In this document: in pieces, positions 7,824 through 16,445 of the stretch
How positions within the stretch are numbered: the first letter of the stretch is position 1
How the letters are laid out: each line of letters opens with the position of its first letter
Origin: WHSW01 sp963740055
GTDB lineage: Bacteria; Actinomycetota; Thermoleophilia; Solirubrobacterales; 70-9
Direction of reading: 5' to 3'
Assembly: GCA_963740055.1 (NCBI GenBank)
Contig: CAVUCL010000004.1
Coordinates: forward strand, 248,001 to 312,000
DNA: 64,000 bases
The notes under the pieces: model-generated
Seen by the model: the letters and a program-made list of their open reading frames with translations, nothing else
Told to the model about the DNA's origin: nothing
The model's database searches: none
Program-made: the position numbers and the translations under genes

Positions 7824-8680
7824 TCGTCCGCTACCTCCGGGTCTTCTGGGAGCGCGCCTACCGCGAGAACATCACCGGGCTCTCGGCGATGGTCGCCTAC
7901 AACCTCGCCCTGGCGCTGTTTCCGTTCATGCTCCTGGTCCTATTCATCTTCGGCCAGGTGATCGAGAACCCCGACGTCGAGGCGAGCGTGCTGCGCGACC
8001 TGCAGAGCATCTTCCCCGCGGTCGAGCAGGACTCGCTGACCAGCGTGCTCGACCGGATCCGCTCGAGCTCGACCACGATCGGCGTCGTCGCCGCGGTCGG
8101 CGCGATCTGGATCGGCGCCTCGTTCTGGGGCGCGATGGACACCGCGTTCTGTCGCATCTACCACGTCGAATGCCGCGGCTGGGTCGAGCAGAAGCGCTTT
8201 GCCCTGGTGATGCTGCTGGTGGTGATCGTCTTCCTCGCCGCGAGCGTGGTCGTCCCGATCGCCGAGGGCGTGCTCGCCGCGGGGGCCGACGACCTGCCCT
8301 TCGGCCTCGACGAGATCGGGCTCCTGCGCACCGCCGCGGTCCTGTTCATCGCGCTCGTGATCACGTTCTCGATCTGCGCGCTGATCTACTACGTGGTCCC
8401 GAAGGGACATGTGCCCTGGCGTGGCGTCTGGCCGGGCGCGCTCTTCGTCACCGTGACCACGGCGCTCGCGAACGCCGTCTTCCCGATCTACCTGACCCAG
8501 TCGAACATCGAGAAGCTCGGCGGGGCGCTCGGCTTCATCCTCGTCGCCCTGATCTGGTTCTACCTCGTCAGCCTGTCGCTGCTCGCGGGCGCGGTGATCA
8601 ACGCGCTGCGCTACGAGCTCCACGACACCGGCAGCGTCGAGGAGGAGCGCGCTCGCGCCTTCGCCGCCGAGCTCGAGTAG
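7820..8680 (+). CDS. YihY/BrkB-family inner membrane protein
   Basis: A 286-residue multi-pass membrane protein of the YihY/virulence factor BrkB family, whose exact role is not settled. The GTG at 7820 overlaps the upstream stop (GTGA) and places the family start VRYLRVFWERAYRENITGLS at the N-terminus. Longer in-frame extensions would add only arginine-rich shadow sequence. Hydrophobic segments are visible around LALFPFMLLVLFIF, FALVMLLVVIVFLAASVVVP, TAAVLFIALVITFSICALIYY, GALFVTVTTALANAVF and LGFILVALIWFYLVSLSLLAG. The conserved Tyr/Pro motif YYVVPKG follows TM4. The C-terminus is short and acidic. Confidence 0.9.
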   Translation: MIVRYLRVFWERAYRENITGLSAMVAYNLALALFPFMLLVLFIFGQVIENPDVEASVLRDLQSIFPAVEQDSLTSVLDRIRSSSTTIGVVAAVGAIWIGASFWGAMDTAFCRIYHVECRGWVEQKRFALVMLLVVIVFLAASVVVPIAEGVLAAGADDLPFGLDEIGLLRTAAVLFIALVITFSICALIYYVVPKGHVPWRGVWPGALFVTVTTALANAVFPIYLTQSNIEKLGGALGFILVALIWFYLVSLSLLAGAVINALRYELHDTGSVEEERARAFAAELE

Positions 8681-8696
8681 TAGTCAGCTCGACGAT

Positions 8697-9590
8697 CTAG
8701 GCCCGGTCGAGCTCGTCGAGCGCGGCCCGCATCGCCGCCGCGAGCGGGGTCCGTTCGATCGCGAACAGCCGCATCCCCGACTCGTCGCCGACCACGGTCT
8801 CGGTCGCAAGGCCCTCGATCAGCGGCCGGGCGACCCCGACGTCGACCGGGGTCACGAGCCCGATCCACAGCGACGAGAGCTGCGGGGTGAGCAGCGGGAC
8901 CGGGACCTGGACCGGCGGGCGGCGACCGAGCGCGCGCGCCATCTCCTCCATCATCCCGCCGTAGGTGGTCGCCTCCGGGCCGCCGATCTCGATCTCGCGG
9001 CCGGCGGAGGCCTCGACCGTGGGCGCGGAGCGCAGGTAGGCGATCACGTCGGCGATCGCGATCGGCTGCGTGCGAGTCGAGACCCAGCGCGGGGTGATCA
9101 TCGCCGGCAGCCGGCGAACGAGGTAGTAGACGACCCGGAACGACTCGCTGCCGGCGCCGATCACCGCGGCGGCGCGAAAGTAGGTCAGCGGGATCCCGGA
9201 GCCGGCGAGGATCTCCGCCGTCTGCTGGCGGCTTCGCAGGTGCCGCGAGCCGGGTTGGCCGAGTCCGCCGAGATAGATCAGCCGCTCGACCCCGGCGGCG
9301 GCCGCGGCGTCGGCGAAGTTGCGGGCGCCGCGCCGGTCGCGGGCGGCGAAGTCGGCGTCCGAGCCGCGACCCATCGAGTGCACGAGGTAGTGGGCGACGC
9401 CGACGCCGTCGAGCGCCGCCGGCAGCGTCTCGGCCTCGAGCACGTCGCCCTCGACCACCTCGCAGCCGAGCGCCTCGAGCTCACCGGCTCGCGCGCGGTC
9501 GCGGACCAGGCAGCGGACGCTGGCGCCGTCGGCGACCAGCGCGCGGGCGAGCAGCCCGCCGATGTAGCCGGTCGCCCCGGCGACCAGCAC
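8697..9590 (-). CDS. NAD(P)H-binding NmrA/SDR-like protein
   Basis: This 297-residue Rossmann protein is of the atypical short-chain dehydrogenase/NmrA class. The GTG at 9590 is chosen because it begins VLVAGATGYIGG, the usual N-terminal dinucleotide-binding glycine motif; further upstream the frame lies inside glpX. Other visible blocks are VRCLVRDRAR, GDVLEAETLPAALDGV and YLVHSMGRG. A conserved GVERLIYLGGLG strand and an ITPRWVSTRTQPIAIADV block also occur in predicted NAD-binding or epimerase proteins. The substrate is unknown. The gene starts seven bases after the glpX stop and is probably in its operon. Confidence 0.85.
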   Translation of the reverse strand: MLVAGATGYIGGLLARALVADGASVRCLVRDRARAGELEALGCEVVEGDVLEAETLPAALDGVGVAHYLVHSMGRGSDADFAARDRRGARNFADAAAAAGVERLIYLGGLGQPGSRHLRSRQQTAEILAGSGIPLTYFRAAAVIGAGSESFRVVYYLVRRLPAMITPRWVSTRTQPIAIADVIAYLRSAPTVEASAGREIEIGGPEATTYGGMMEEMARALGRRPPVQVPVPLLTPQLSSLWIGLVTPVDVGVARPLIEGLATETVVGDESGMRLFAIERTPLAAAMRAALDELDRA

Positions 9591-9597
9591 CCGGCGC

Positions 9598-10614
9598 TCA
9601 GCCGTAGCGGCCTCCGGTGACCTCACGCAGCTTCGCCTGGTCGTGGCGGGCGCTGACCGTGCGCACGGTGCCCGAGCGCGAGCGCATGACCAGCGACTGG
9701 GTCGTCGCCTTGCCGCCGCTGCGATAGCGCACGCCCTCGAGCAGCTCGCCGTCGGTGACCCCGGTGGCGGCGAAGAAGACGTCCTCGCCGGCGACGAGGC
9801 GGTCGGAGTCGAGCACCTGGTCGAGGTCGTACCCGGCCTCGATCGCGGCGGCACGCTCGGCGTCGTCGCGCGGCCAGAGCTTGCCCAGCAGCTCGCCGCC
9901 GAGGCACTTGATCGCCGCCGCCGAGAGCACCCCCTCGGGCGTCCCGCCGATCCCCCAGAGCAGGTCCACCCCGGCCTCGGCCGAGACCGCGAACAGGGCC
10001 GCGGAGACGTCCCCGTCGCTGATGAAGCGGATCCTCGCCCCGAGCTCGCGGACCTCGGCGACGGCCTGCTCGTGGCGCGGGCGGTCGAGCATGATGATCG
10101 TCACGTCGCCGACCGGCTTGCCCTTGCGCTCGGCGACCCGCGCGACGACCTCGGTCAGCGGCTGGTCGAGGCTGAGGACGTCGGCGACGTCGGGGCCGCC
10201 GGCGATCTTCTCCATGTAGACGCACGGGCCCGGGTCGAACATCGTCCCGCGCTCGGAGAGCGCGATCACCGAGAGCGCCGAGGGCATCCCGCGGGCGGTC
10301 AGCGTCGTGCCCTCGAGCGGGTCGACCGCGATGTCGACCTCGGGCGGGCTGCCGTCGCCGATCCGCTCGCCGTTGTAGAGCATCGGCGCCTCGTCCTTCT
10401 CGCCCTCGCCGATCACCACCGTGCCGTCCATCGGCACCGTGTCGAGGAGCAGGCGCATCGCGTCGACGGCGGCGCCGTCGGCCGACTCCTTCTCCCCCTT
10501 GCCGACCCAGCGCGCCGACGCGAGCGCCGCCGCCTCGGTCACGCGGACGAGCTCGAGCGCCAGGTTGCGGTCGGGCTTCGAGCCCGAGCGCTGATCGTGC
10601 GAGATCACTCCCAC
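9598..10614 (-). CDS. glpX: Class II fructose-1,6-bisphosphatase GlpX
   Basis: This 338-residue GlpX enzyme removes the 1-phosphate of fructose 1,6-bisphosphate in gluconeogenesis. It is the usual sole FBPase of actinobacteria. Metal- and substrate-binding blocks are visible: WVGKGEKESADGAAVDAMR, VVIGEGEKDEAPML, the DPLEGTTLTARG motif, DRPRHEQ, ISDGDVSAAL and GIGGTPEGVLSAAAIKCLGG. A TAGGCT box lies seven bases before the GTG at 10614, suggesting a leaderless transcript. The gene is full length for the family. Confidence 0.97.
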   Translation of the reverse strand: MGVISHDQRSGSKPDRNLALELVRVTEAAALASARWVGKGEKESADGAAVDAMRLLLDTVPMDGTVVIGEGEKDEAPMLYNGERIGDGSPPEVDIAVDPLEGTTLTARGMPSALSVIALSERGTMFDPGPCVYMEKIAGGPDVADVLSLDQPLTEVVARVAERKGKPVGDVTIIMLDRPRHEQAVAEVRELGARIRFISDGDVSAALFAVSAEAGVDLLWGIGGTPEGVLSAAAIKCLGGELLGKLWPRDDAERAAAIEAGYDLDQVLDSDRLVAGEDVFFAATGVTDGELLEGVRYRSGGKATTQSLVMRSRSGTVRTVSARHDQAKLREVTGGRYG

Positions 10615-10641
10615 GCCGGGCAGCCTAGTGACCGGTCCGCG

Positions 10642-11136
10642 TCAGACCGTGCCGGGCGCTTTTCGCTCCTTGCGCCCGCCGCTCTCGAGCGAGCGGGTGA
10701 AGCCCGTGCCCGCGATCACGATCGCGGCCAGCAGGGCGATCCAGTAGCCGAAGTCGAGGCTGGTGCCGAACTCGAGCCCCTCCGCGGGCGCGGGCAGGTC
10801 GATGATCCCGTTGTAGGCGATCAGCACGGTGGCGGCGAAGCCGGCGACCATCGTCAGCTCGCCCGGCGCCCAGGAGAGCTTGTGGCCACGGATCAGGATC
10901 CAGCCGAGGATCGCCGGCGCCAGCGCCGCCAGCAGGAGCAGCCAGCGCAGGATCGGGAAGGTCTCGAAGCCGGTGCAGCTGAACTCGTCCTCGCCGCAGA
11001 GCCAGGCGCCCTGGTCGGCGCGCTCGGGAACGTCGGTGAGCGAGTACCAGGGCAGGAACAGGATCGCGATGATCAGGAACACCGACCCGAGTCCGCCGAT
11101 GATCGTCCGGGAGCGATTCAGCCGCGAGAAGTCCAT
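10642..11136 (-). CDS. Four-helix membrane protein of unknown function
   Basis: A 164-residue protein with four hydrophobic segments: IIGGLGSVFLIIAILFLPWY, ILRWLLLLAALAPAILGWIL, LTMVAGFAATVLIAYN and FGYWIALLAAIVIAGTGF. The loop after the first helix has two cysteines (LCGEDEFSC) that could form a disulfide outside the cell. The tail is basic (GGRKERKAP). A TAGGCT box nine bases before the ATG suggests leaderless expression. The gene faces away from the LLM oxidoreductase across a 68-base gap. No family name is recognised. Confidence 0.8.
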   Translation of the reverse strand: MDFSRLNRSRTIIGGLGSVFLIIAILFLPWYSLTDVPERADQGAWLCGEDEFSCTGFETFPILRWLLLLAALAPAILGWILIRGHKLSWAPGELTMVAGFAATVLIAYNGIIDLPAPAEGLEFGTSLDFGYWIALLAAIVIAGTGFTRSLESGGRKERKAPGTV

Positions 11137-11204
11137 CCGGGCGCGAGCCTATCCGAACGCCTCGGGCGCGGCGCTAGCAGGCGAAAGATAGGCTGCCCCG
11201 GCCG

Positions 11205-12140
11205 ATGACCGACCGCCGCTGGGGACTGACGCTGACGCTTCCGGGCGTCGCGCTGCGCGACCACGCGGAGCTCGTTCGCCGCGCCGAGGCCGCCGGCTAC
11301 ACCGACCTCTGGAGCGGCGAGACCAACGGGCCGGACGGGTTCACCCCGCTCGCGCTCGCCGCCGGCTGGACCGACACGATGCGCCTCGGGACCGGCGTGG
11401 TCGGCGTCTTCACCCGCGGCCCGGCGCTGCTCGCCCAGCAGTCGGCGGCGCTCGCCGACGCCAGCGGCGGGCGCTTCGTGCTCGGCCTCGGCGCCTCCTC
11501 GGACCGGATCGTCGAGGGCTGGAACGAGATCCCGTTCGAGCGCCCGCTGTCGCGGGTCGCCGACACGGTCGACTTCCTCCGCCCGGCGCTCGCCGGGGAG
11601 CGCACGCGATCTGGCTTCAAGCTCGAGCAGCCGCCCCCGCCGGTCCCGATCGTGCTCGCGGCACTGCGGGGCAAGATGCTCCGGCTCGCGGTCGAGAAGG
11701 CGACGGGGGCGTTCTCGAACTTCCTCCCGATCTCGGGCGTCGAGCAGGTGGTGTCCGAGCTCGAGGGGGCGCCAGAGGACTTCGAGCTGCTCTGCCGCTT
11801 CTTCTGCCTCCCCGGCGAGCGCGAGCAGGTGGAGCCGCTGGCGCGGTTCATGTTCGCCTCCTACGCCACCGTGCCCGTCTACGCCGCGTTCTTCCGCTGG
11901 CTCGGCCACGCGGATGCGATCGCGGAGATGTGCGAGGCGTGGGCGGCGAAGGATCGCGAGCGGGCGGTGAAGGCGGCGCCCTGGGAGCTGATCGAGGAGG
12001 TCTTCGTCCTCGGCAGCCCCGAGCGGATGCGCGAGCGACTCGATCAGTTCGTCAGCCGCGGCATCACCTGCCCGGTGCTGCTGCCGATCACGACCCCGGA
12101 CCGGCTCGGGGACGTGGTCGAGGCACTCGGGCCGAGCTAG
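11205..12140 (+). CDS. LLM-class (luciferase-like) F420-dependent oxidoreductase
   Basis: A 311-residue TIM-barrel protein of the bacterial luciferase-like family. In actinobacteria these usually use reduced F420. Family blocks are LVRRAEAAGYTDLWSGE near the N-terminus, TDTMRLGTGVVGVFTRGPAL, ALADASGGRFVLGLGASSD and EGWNEIPFERPLSRVADTV. A C-terminal PERMRERLDQFVSRGI follows. The ATG at 11205 has a TAGGCT box ten bases upstream. Its TAG stop shares a CTAG with the stop of the convergent egtD. The substrate cannot be predicted. Confidence 0.9.
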   Translation: MTDRRWGLTLTLPGVALRDHAELVRRAEAAGYTDLWSGETNGPDGFTPLALAAGWTDTMRLGTGVVGVFTRGPALLAQQSAALADASGGRFVLGLGASSDRIVEGWNEIPFERPLSRVADTVDFLRPALAGERTRSGFKLEQPPPPVPIVLAALRGKMLRLAVEKATGAFSNFLPISGVEQVVSELEGAPEDFELLCRFFCLPGEREQVEPLARFMFASYATVPVYAAFFRWLGHADAIAEMCEAWAAKDRERAVKAAPWELIEEVFVLGSPERMRERLDQFVSRGITCPVLLPITTPDRLGDVVEALGPS

Positions 12141-13117
12141 ACCGCCCGGGCGAGGCTGAGCGCGTAGAGCTCGTCCGGGTCGGTCCACCACTCGACCAAC
12201 TCGAGCCCGGCGTCCGCGTAGCTGGCCTCGAGGCGCTCGCGGGTGAACTTGGTCGAGATCTCGGTCCGCATCTCCTCGTTGCGGGCGAAGTGGGTGCGCA
12301 TGTCGAGCGCCCGCAGGTCGATGAACTGCTCGGCGAGCGAGCGCAGGCGGATGTCGACCCACTCGTTTTCGGCGTCGTAGAAGGCGACGTGCTCGAAGCG
12401 GTCGAGGTCGAAGTCGGCGTCGAGCTCGCGGTTGAGGACGTTGAGCACGTTGCGGTTGAACTCCGCCGTGACCCCGGCCGAGTCGTTGTAGGCGGCTTCG
12501 AGCACGGCCGGGTCCTTGACCAGGTCGGTGCCGAGCAGGAAGCGGTCGCCCGGATACATCAGGGTCGCGATCCGGGCCAGGAACGAGCGCCGCGGGCCGG
12601 GCCGGAAGTTGCCGATCGTGCCGCCGAGGAAGGCGATCAGCGCGCCCTCCTCGCGCGGGACGCGCTCGAGGTGGGTCTCGTAGTCGCAGACCACCCCGTG
12701 CACGCGCAGTCCCTCGTACTCGGCGACCAGCTCGCCCGCGATGCGGCGGGTGATCTCCTCCGAGATGTCGACGGGGACGTAGGTCTCGAGCGAGTCCGCG
12801 TCGCGCATCGCGTCGAGCAGGCAGCGGGTCTTGGCCGCCGCCCCGGAGCCGAGCTCGATCAGCGTCGTCGGTCCTGCCACAGCGACGATCTCGGCGGCGC
12901 GCGCGGCGAGGATCGCGCGCTCCGCCCGGGTCGGGTAGTACTCGGGCAGCTCGGTGATCCGCTCGAACAGCTCCGAGCCGCGCTCGTCGTAGAAGTACTT
13001 CGGCGGCAGCTCCTTGAACGGCGACGAGAGCCCCTCGCGCGCGTCCTCGGCGAGGCCGGCGAGGGTCCCGCCCTCGGGCAGGTGGACCTCGATCTCGATC
13101 TGCGCCGTGGCCGCCAT
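12137..13117 (-). CDS. egtD: L-histidine N-alpha-methyltransferase EgtD
   Basis: This 326-residue SAM-dependent enzyme trimethylates histidine to hercynine, the first step of ergothioneine synthesis. Diagnostic blocks are PPKYFYDERGSELFERITEL, PEYYPTRAERAIL, the SAM-binding IELGSGAAAKTRCLLDAM, YVPVDIS, FLGGTIGNF and LGTDLVKD, with AAYNDSAGVTAEFNRNVL downstream. The ATG at 13117 overlaps the egtB stop (TGATG), so the two are translationally coupled. With egtB it makes a minimal two-gene ergothioneine set. No egtA, egtC or egtE is nearby. Confidence 0.97.
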   Translation of the reverse strand: MAATAQIEIEVHLPEGGTLAGLAEDAREGLSSPFKELPPKYFYDERGSELFERITELPEYYPTRAERAILAARAAEIVAVAGPTTLIELGSGAAAKTRCLLDAMRDADSLETYVPVDISEEITRRIAGELVAEYEGLRVHGVVCDYETHLERVPREEGALIAFLGGTIGNFRPGPRRSFLARIATLMYPGDRFLLGTDLVKDPAVLEAAYNDSAGVTAEFNRNVLNVLNRELDADFDLDRFEHVAFYDAENEWVDIRLRSLAEQFIDLRALDMRTHFARNEEMRTEISTKFTRERLEASYADAGLELVEWWTDPDELYALSLARAV

Positions 13118-14325
13118 CACGCGTCCCTGACGCAACGGATGCCGGAGAAGATCTGTGAGCGCTCGCCGTGGTCCCAGTTGCGAAAGCTGATCCGGACGAC
13201 GTCGCGCCTGGTCGCCCACGAGCCGCCGCGCAGGACCCGGTAACCGTCGCCGAAGAAGACCTCGGAGTACTCCGGATAGGGAAACGCCTTGAACCCCGGA
13301 TAGCCCGAGAACTCGCTCGCGGTCCACTCCCAGACGTCGCCGAGCATCTGCACCGCCCCCGACTCCGAGGGCGCGTCGCCGTAGGCGCCCGCCGGGGCGG
13401 GGCCGTAGCCGAGCAGGTCGAGGTTGGCGCGCTCGCGGTCGGCGCCGGTCGCCGCGGCCTCCCACTCGAGCTCGGTCGGCAGCCGCTTCCCGGCCCAGGC
13501 GGCGAACGCCGCCGCCTGGTCGAAGCTGACGTGGACGACCGGCAGCGCCGGGTCGACCGGGCGCCGGCGACCGAAGGTCGTGTCGAGCCAGGCGCCGTCT
13601 TCGCGGCGCCAGTAGAGCGGCGGCTCGGCCCCGGAGTCGGCGACGAACTCGGCGAAGGCGGCGTTGGTGACCGGAGTGCGGTCGATCTCGAACGGCTCGA
13701 GCTCGACCGCGTGGCGGGGGCGCTCGTTGTCGTAGGCGAAGCCCTCCGGCGGGGCCCCGACCTCGTAGCTGCCGCCCGCAACCGCGACCATCTCCGGGCC
13801 GTCCGTGACCGGTTCGGCGGCGACGCTCGGATCGCGGTTCGGCGGCTCGTAGCCGGCGACCATCTGCAGCAGCTGCAGCATGGTCTCGTTGTGCTGATGC
13901 TCGTGGGCGATCAGCATCTCGTAGACGAAGCCGCCGACGACGAGCTCCTCGTCATCGGCGTCGAGGTCGACCGAGTCGAGGACCTCGAGCGTGCGCGCGC
14001 GAACCCCCGCCATGTAGGCGCGCAGCTCGTCGCCGCGCAGGATCGGGAGCTCGTTGCGGTCCGCGCGGGGGTTCTCGATCGCGTCGTAGAGGCGGCCGAG
14101 CTCGCCGTCCATCGGCTCGCGCCCACCGACGCGCTGGACGAGCCAGAGCTCCTCGAAGTTGGCGATGTGGCCGAGGTCCCAGGCGAGCGGGCTGAGGATC
14201 GGCGAGTAGACGGTGTTGAGCTGCTCGTCGGCGAGCGGCTCGATCAGCATCAGGGTCCGTTCCCGCGCCTCCGTCAGCCGGGTCGCGAGCCGCTCGTTGA
14301 GGTTGGACTGCGCCGTCGGCGAGAT
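13117..14325 (-). CDS. egtB: Ergothioneine sulfoxide synthase EgtB, unusual start
   Basis: EgtB is the non-haem iron enzyme that joins hercynine and a thiol donor to give a sulfoxide precursor of ergothioneine. The N-terminal DinB-like domain has the iron ligands in HEHQHNE. The C-terminal formylglycine-generating-like domain contains PVTNAAFAEF, KRLPTELEWEAAA, DVWEWTASEF and YRVLRGGSWATR. The first ATG, at 14250, would cut off conserved sequence, since RLTEARERTLMLIEPL upstream is clearly family-like. No ATG, GTG or TTG lies between 14250 and the in-frame stop at 14335. An ATC at 14325 lies six bases after a TAGCCT box, exactly where leaderless starts sit in this genome; a CTG at 14277 is the other option. 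The gene identity is certain and the start is inferred. Confidence 0.92.
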   Translation of the reverse strand: MSPTAQSNLNERLATRLTEARERTLMLIEPLADEQLNTVYSPILSPLAWDLGHIANFEELWLVQRVGGREPMDGELGRLYDAIENPRADRNELPILRGDELRAYMAGVRARTLEVLDSVDLDADDEELVVGGFVYEMLIAHEHQHNETMLQLLQMVAGYEPPNRDPSVAAEPVTDGPEMVAVAGGSYEVGAPPEGFAYDNERPRHAVELEPFEIDRTPVTNAAFAEFVADSGAEPPLYWRREDGAWLDTTFGRRRPVDPALPVVHVSFDQAAAFAAWAGKRLPTELEWEAAATGADRERANLDLLGYGPAPAGAYGDAPSESGAVQMLGDVWEWTASEFSGYPGFKAFPYPEYSEVFFGDGYRVLRGGSWATRRDVVRISFRNWDHGERSQIFSGIRCVRDA

Positions 14326-14390
14326 GACGAAAGGCTACCCGGACGGCTGTTCGGCGAACGTGAACGAACGGAGATAGGGTGCCGGGCCGC

Positions 14391-15155
14391 ATGCAGATCG
14401 CCGGTACGAACGCACTGGTCGTCGGCGGCGCCTCGGGTCTCGGCGAGGCGACCGCGAGGCGGCTGCACGCGGAGGGCGCCGCGGTGACGATCGCCGACCT
14501 GAACGCCGAGAAGGGCGAGGCCCTCGCCGGCGAGCTCGGCGCACGGGCGCGGTTCGCGGAGGCGAACGTGCTCGAGGCCGAGCAGCTCGAGGCCGCGGTG
14601 GCGGCGGCGAGCGAGGGCGGCGAGCTGCGGGTCTCGGTCTGCTGCGCGGGGATCGGCTGGGCCCAGCGGACCGTCTCGAAGCAGGGGCCGCACGATCTCG
14701 AGATCTTCGCCAACGTGATCAAGGTCAACCTAATCGGCACCTTCAACGCGCTGCGGCTCGCCGCCGCGGCGATGGTCGACAACGAGCCCGACGGCGACGG
14801 CGAGCGCGGCGTCTGCGTCAACACCGCCTCGATCGCCGCCTTCGAGGGCCAGATCGGGCAGGTCGCCTACGCCGCGTCGAAGGGCGGGATCGTCGGCCTG
14901 ACGCTGCCCGCGGCGCGCGACCTCGCCGGGCGCGGGGTGCGCGTGAACACGATCGCCCCGGGACTGTTCGACACGCCGCTGCTCGCGGCGCTGCCACAGG
15001 AGGCTCGGGACGCGCTCGGCGCCGGGATCCCGTTTCCCTCGCGGCTCGGATACCCGGCCGAGTACGCGGACCTGGTCGCCGCGATCGTCGCCAACCCGAT
15101 GCTCAACGGCGAAACGGTTCGCCTCGACGGCGCCCTGCGGATGCCGCCGAAGTAG
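14391..15155 (+). CDS. Short-chain dehydrogenase/reductase (3-hydroxyacyl-CoA dehydrogenase type)
   Basis: A classical SDR of 254 residues. It has the NAD-binding TNALVVGGASGLGEATARRL, the acidic end of strand 2 (IADLN, favouring NAD over NADP), CCAGIG, the catalytic YAASK with an upstream serine in NTASIAAFEG, and VRVNTIAPGLFDTPLL. The order and spacing resemble type-2 3-hydroxyacyl-CoA dehydrogenases (HSD17B10-like), suggesting a role in beta-oxidation; this is inference. The ATG at 14391 is preferred to the GTG at 14379, because a TAGGGT box at 14375-14380 would put the transcript start after that GTG. Confidence 0.93.
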   Translation: MQIAGTNALVVGGASGLGEATARRLHAEGAAVTIADLNAEKGEALAGELGARARFAEANVLEAEQLEAAVAAASEGGELRVSVCCAGIGWAQRTVSKQGPHDLEIFANVIKVNLIGTFNALRLAAAAMVDNEPDGDGERGVCVNTASIAAFEGQIGQVAYAASKGGIVGLTLPAARDLAGRGVRVNTIAPGLFDTPLLAALPQEARDALGAGIPFPSRLGYPAEYADLVAAIVANPMLNGETVRLDGALRMPPK

Positions 15156-15173
15156 GGACCCGCCGTCAGGCGC

Positions 15174-16058
15174 TCAGTCGGTGCCCTCGTACTCGGGCTC
15201 CGACCAGACGCGCTTTCGCCACGGCGGGGTGACCGCGAACTCGGGCTCGCGCCGGTGCCCGGCGATCGGCTCGAGCGCGATCAGGCGCAGGTGACGAGGG
15301 TTGGTGATCCGGTCGAACCCGGCCGGGCCGACCGTGCCGGCGTGGCTGCCGCCGGCGACCCGGTAGTGGGCGTCGCGCGCCGGCACCCAGCCGGGCCCGT
15401 ATCCGTGATGGGAGCTGGCGCGCGCGTGAGCGGCGCCCCCGGGGCGGATGCGAAGCTGAAACGACTCCCAGTCGTCGGGGTGATAGCTCGGCTTGCCGAG
15501 CGCCGCCGAGACCTCGCGGATCGCGCCTCGAAGCGGCGTCGACCCCTCGCCGGTGGCGCTGCCCGGGTAGTAGAGCCAGTACTGGAGGTAGAGGCTGCCC
15601 GCCGGCCTGCCGGAGCAGTCGGCGCCCGGCGTCAGCGAACCGGGCCGGCAGTCGATCACGCGCGTAAACAGGGTCGCGCGCTCGCCAGTCAGCGTGCGCG
15701 CGACCCGGATCCCCGCGGCCCCGTTCGCGCACGAGTCCTCGCGACAGCGCCGGTAGTCGATCGGCAGCGCGTTCATCCCCGGCTCGTAGCGGATTTGCGG
15801 CGCCTCGGCGGCGAGCGTGGCGGCGAGCTCGGCGCCGTAGACGCGGGCGAGGCCGCCGGGCCGGTCCGAATCGCACGAGTCCGCGAGCTCGATCGCGCAG
15901 ACGATTCGCGCCGCCACGGCGCGCGCCAGCGTCCCCCCGGGGAGCGCCGCACCGGCCGTCGTCGCGACCGCGGCGACCAACCCGGAGACCCCGAGCACCA
16001 GCCCGAGCCACTCGACCGTGCTCTGGCCACGCTCGCTGGCGATCGACCGCCGGGACAC
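15174..16058 (-). CDS. Exported protein with class III (TadE/Flp-like) leader and Vps62-like domain
   Basis: A 294-residue protein. Its N-terminus, SIASERGQSTVEWLGLVLG, resembles the prepilin-type leader of Flp/TadE pseudopilins: a basic stretch, a cleavage glycine, then QSTVEW and a hydrophobic helix. The rest is a soluble domain with several cysteines. It contains YLQYWLYYPGS, a HPDDWESFQLRI block and SSHHGYG, features of Vps62-like domains. It is probably anchored to, or released from, the cell surface after prepilin peptidase cleavage. The function is unknown. Neighbours are convergent SDR and divergent LapA genes, so it is a single-gene unit. Confidence 0.75.
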   Translation of the reverse strand: MSRRSIASERGQSTVEWLGLVLGVSGLVAAVATTAGAALPGGTLARAVAARIVCAIELADSCDSDRPGGLARVYGAELAATLAAEAPQIRYEPGMNALPIDYRRCREDSCANGAAGIRVARTLTGERATLFTRVIDCRPGSLTPGADCSGRPAGSLYLQYWLYYPGSATGEGSTPLRGAIREVSAALGKPSYHPDDWESFQLRIRPGGAAHARASSHHGYGPGWVPARDAHYRVAGGSHAGTVGPAGFDRITNPRHLRLIALEPIAGHRREPEFAVTPPWRKRVWSEPEYEGTD

Positions 16059-16143
16059 ACGGCGACGCTAAGCGGAGGCGGTTCGCGGGTAGCCGGTGGT
16101 TCGTGAACCGTTGGCCACGGCTTCGAGCCGATAGATTCGCCTC

Positions 16144-16410
16144 GTGACCGCGAGCGACAGCGACCGGGGCCTGCCCCGCAAGCAGGGCCCGGGCTGGCGG
16201 ACCTACGTGCTCGGGGTCGCAATCCTGCTGCTCGCGATCTTCGTCTTGCAGAACGCGCAGAAGGTCACGGTCGACTTCCTCTTCGTCGAGACCGAGACGC
16301 CGCTGATCTTCGCCCTGCTGGTCGCGGGCGCGCTCGGCGCCCTGATCGGATGGGCGTGGCCGCACGTTCGCCGCGGCCGCCGCCAGGAGCGCGAGTTCGA
16401 AAAGCGCTGA
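16144..16410 (+). CDS. LapA-domain (DUF1049) small membrane protein
   Basis: An 88-residue protein with two hydrophobic segments, TYVLGVAILLLAIFVLQNAQ and FALLVAGALGALIGWAW, and a basic C-terminal tail. The first helix ending in LQNAQKVTVDFLF is the hallmark of the lipopolysaccharide-assembly-A (LapA, DUF1049) domain. In Gram-positives the role is not known. A TAGATT box lies six bases before the GTG start, so a leaderless transcript is likely. Confidence 0.87.
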   Translation: MTASDSDRGLPRKQGPGWRTYVLGVAILLLAIFVLQNAQKVTVDFLFVETETPLIFALLVAGALGALIGWAWPHVRRGRRQEREFEKR

Positions 16411-16445
16411 GTTACTGGCGCTCGGAGTCCTTGCCCGGGCCGCCG

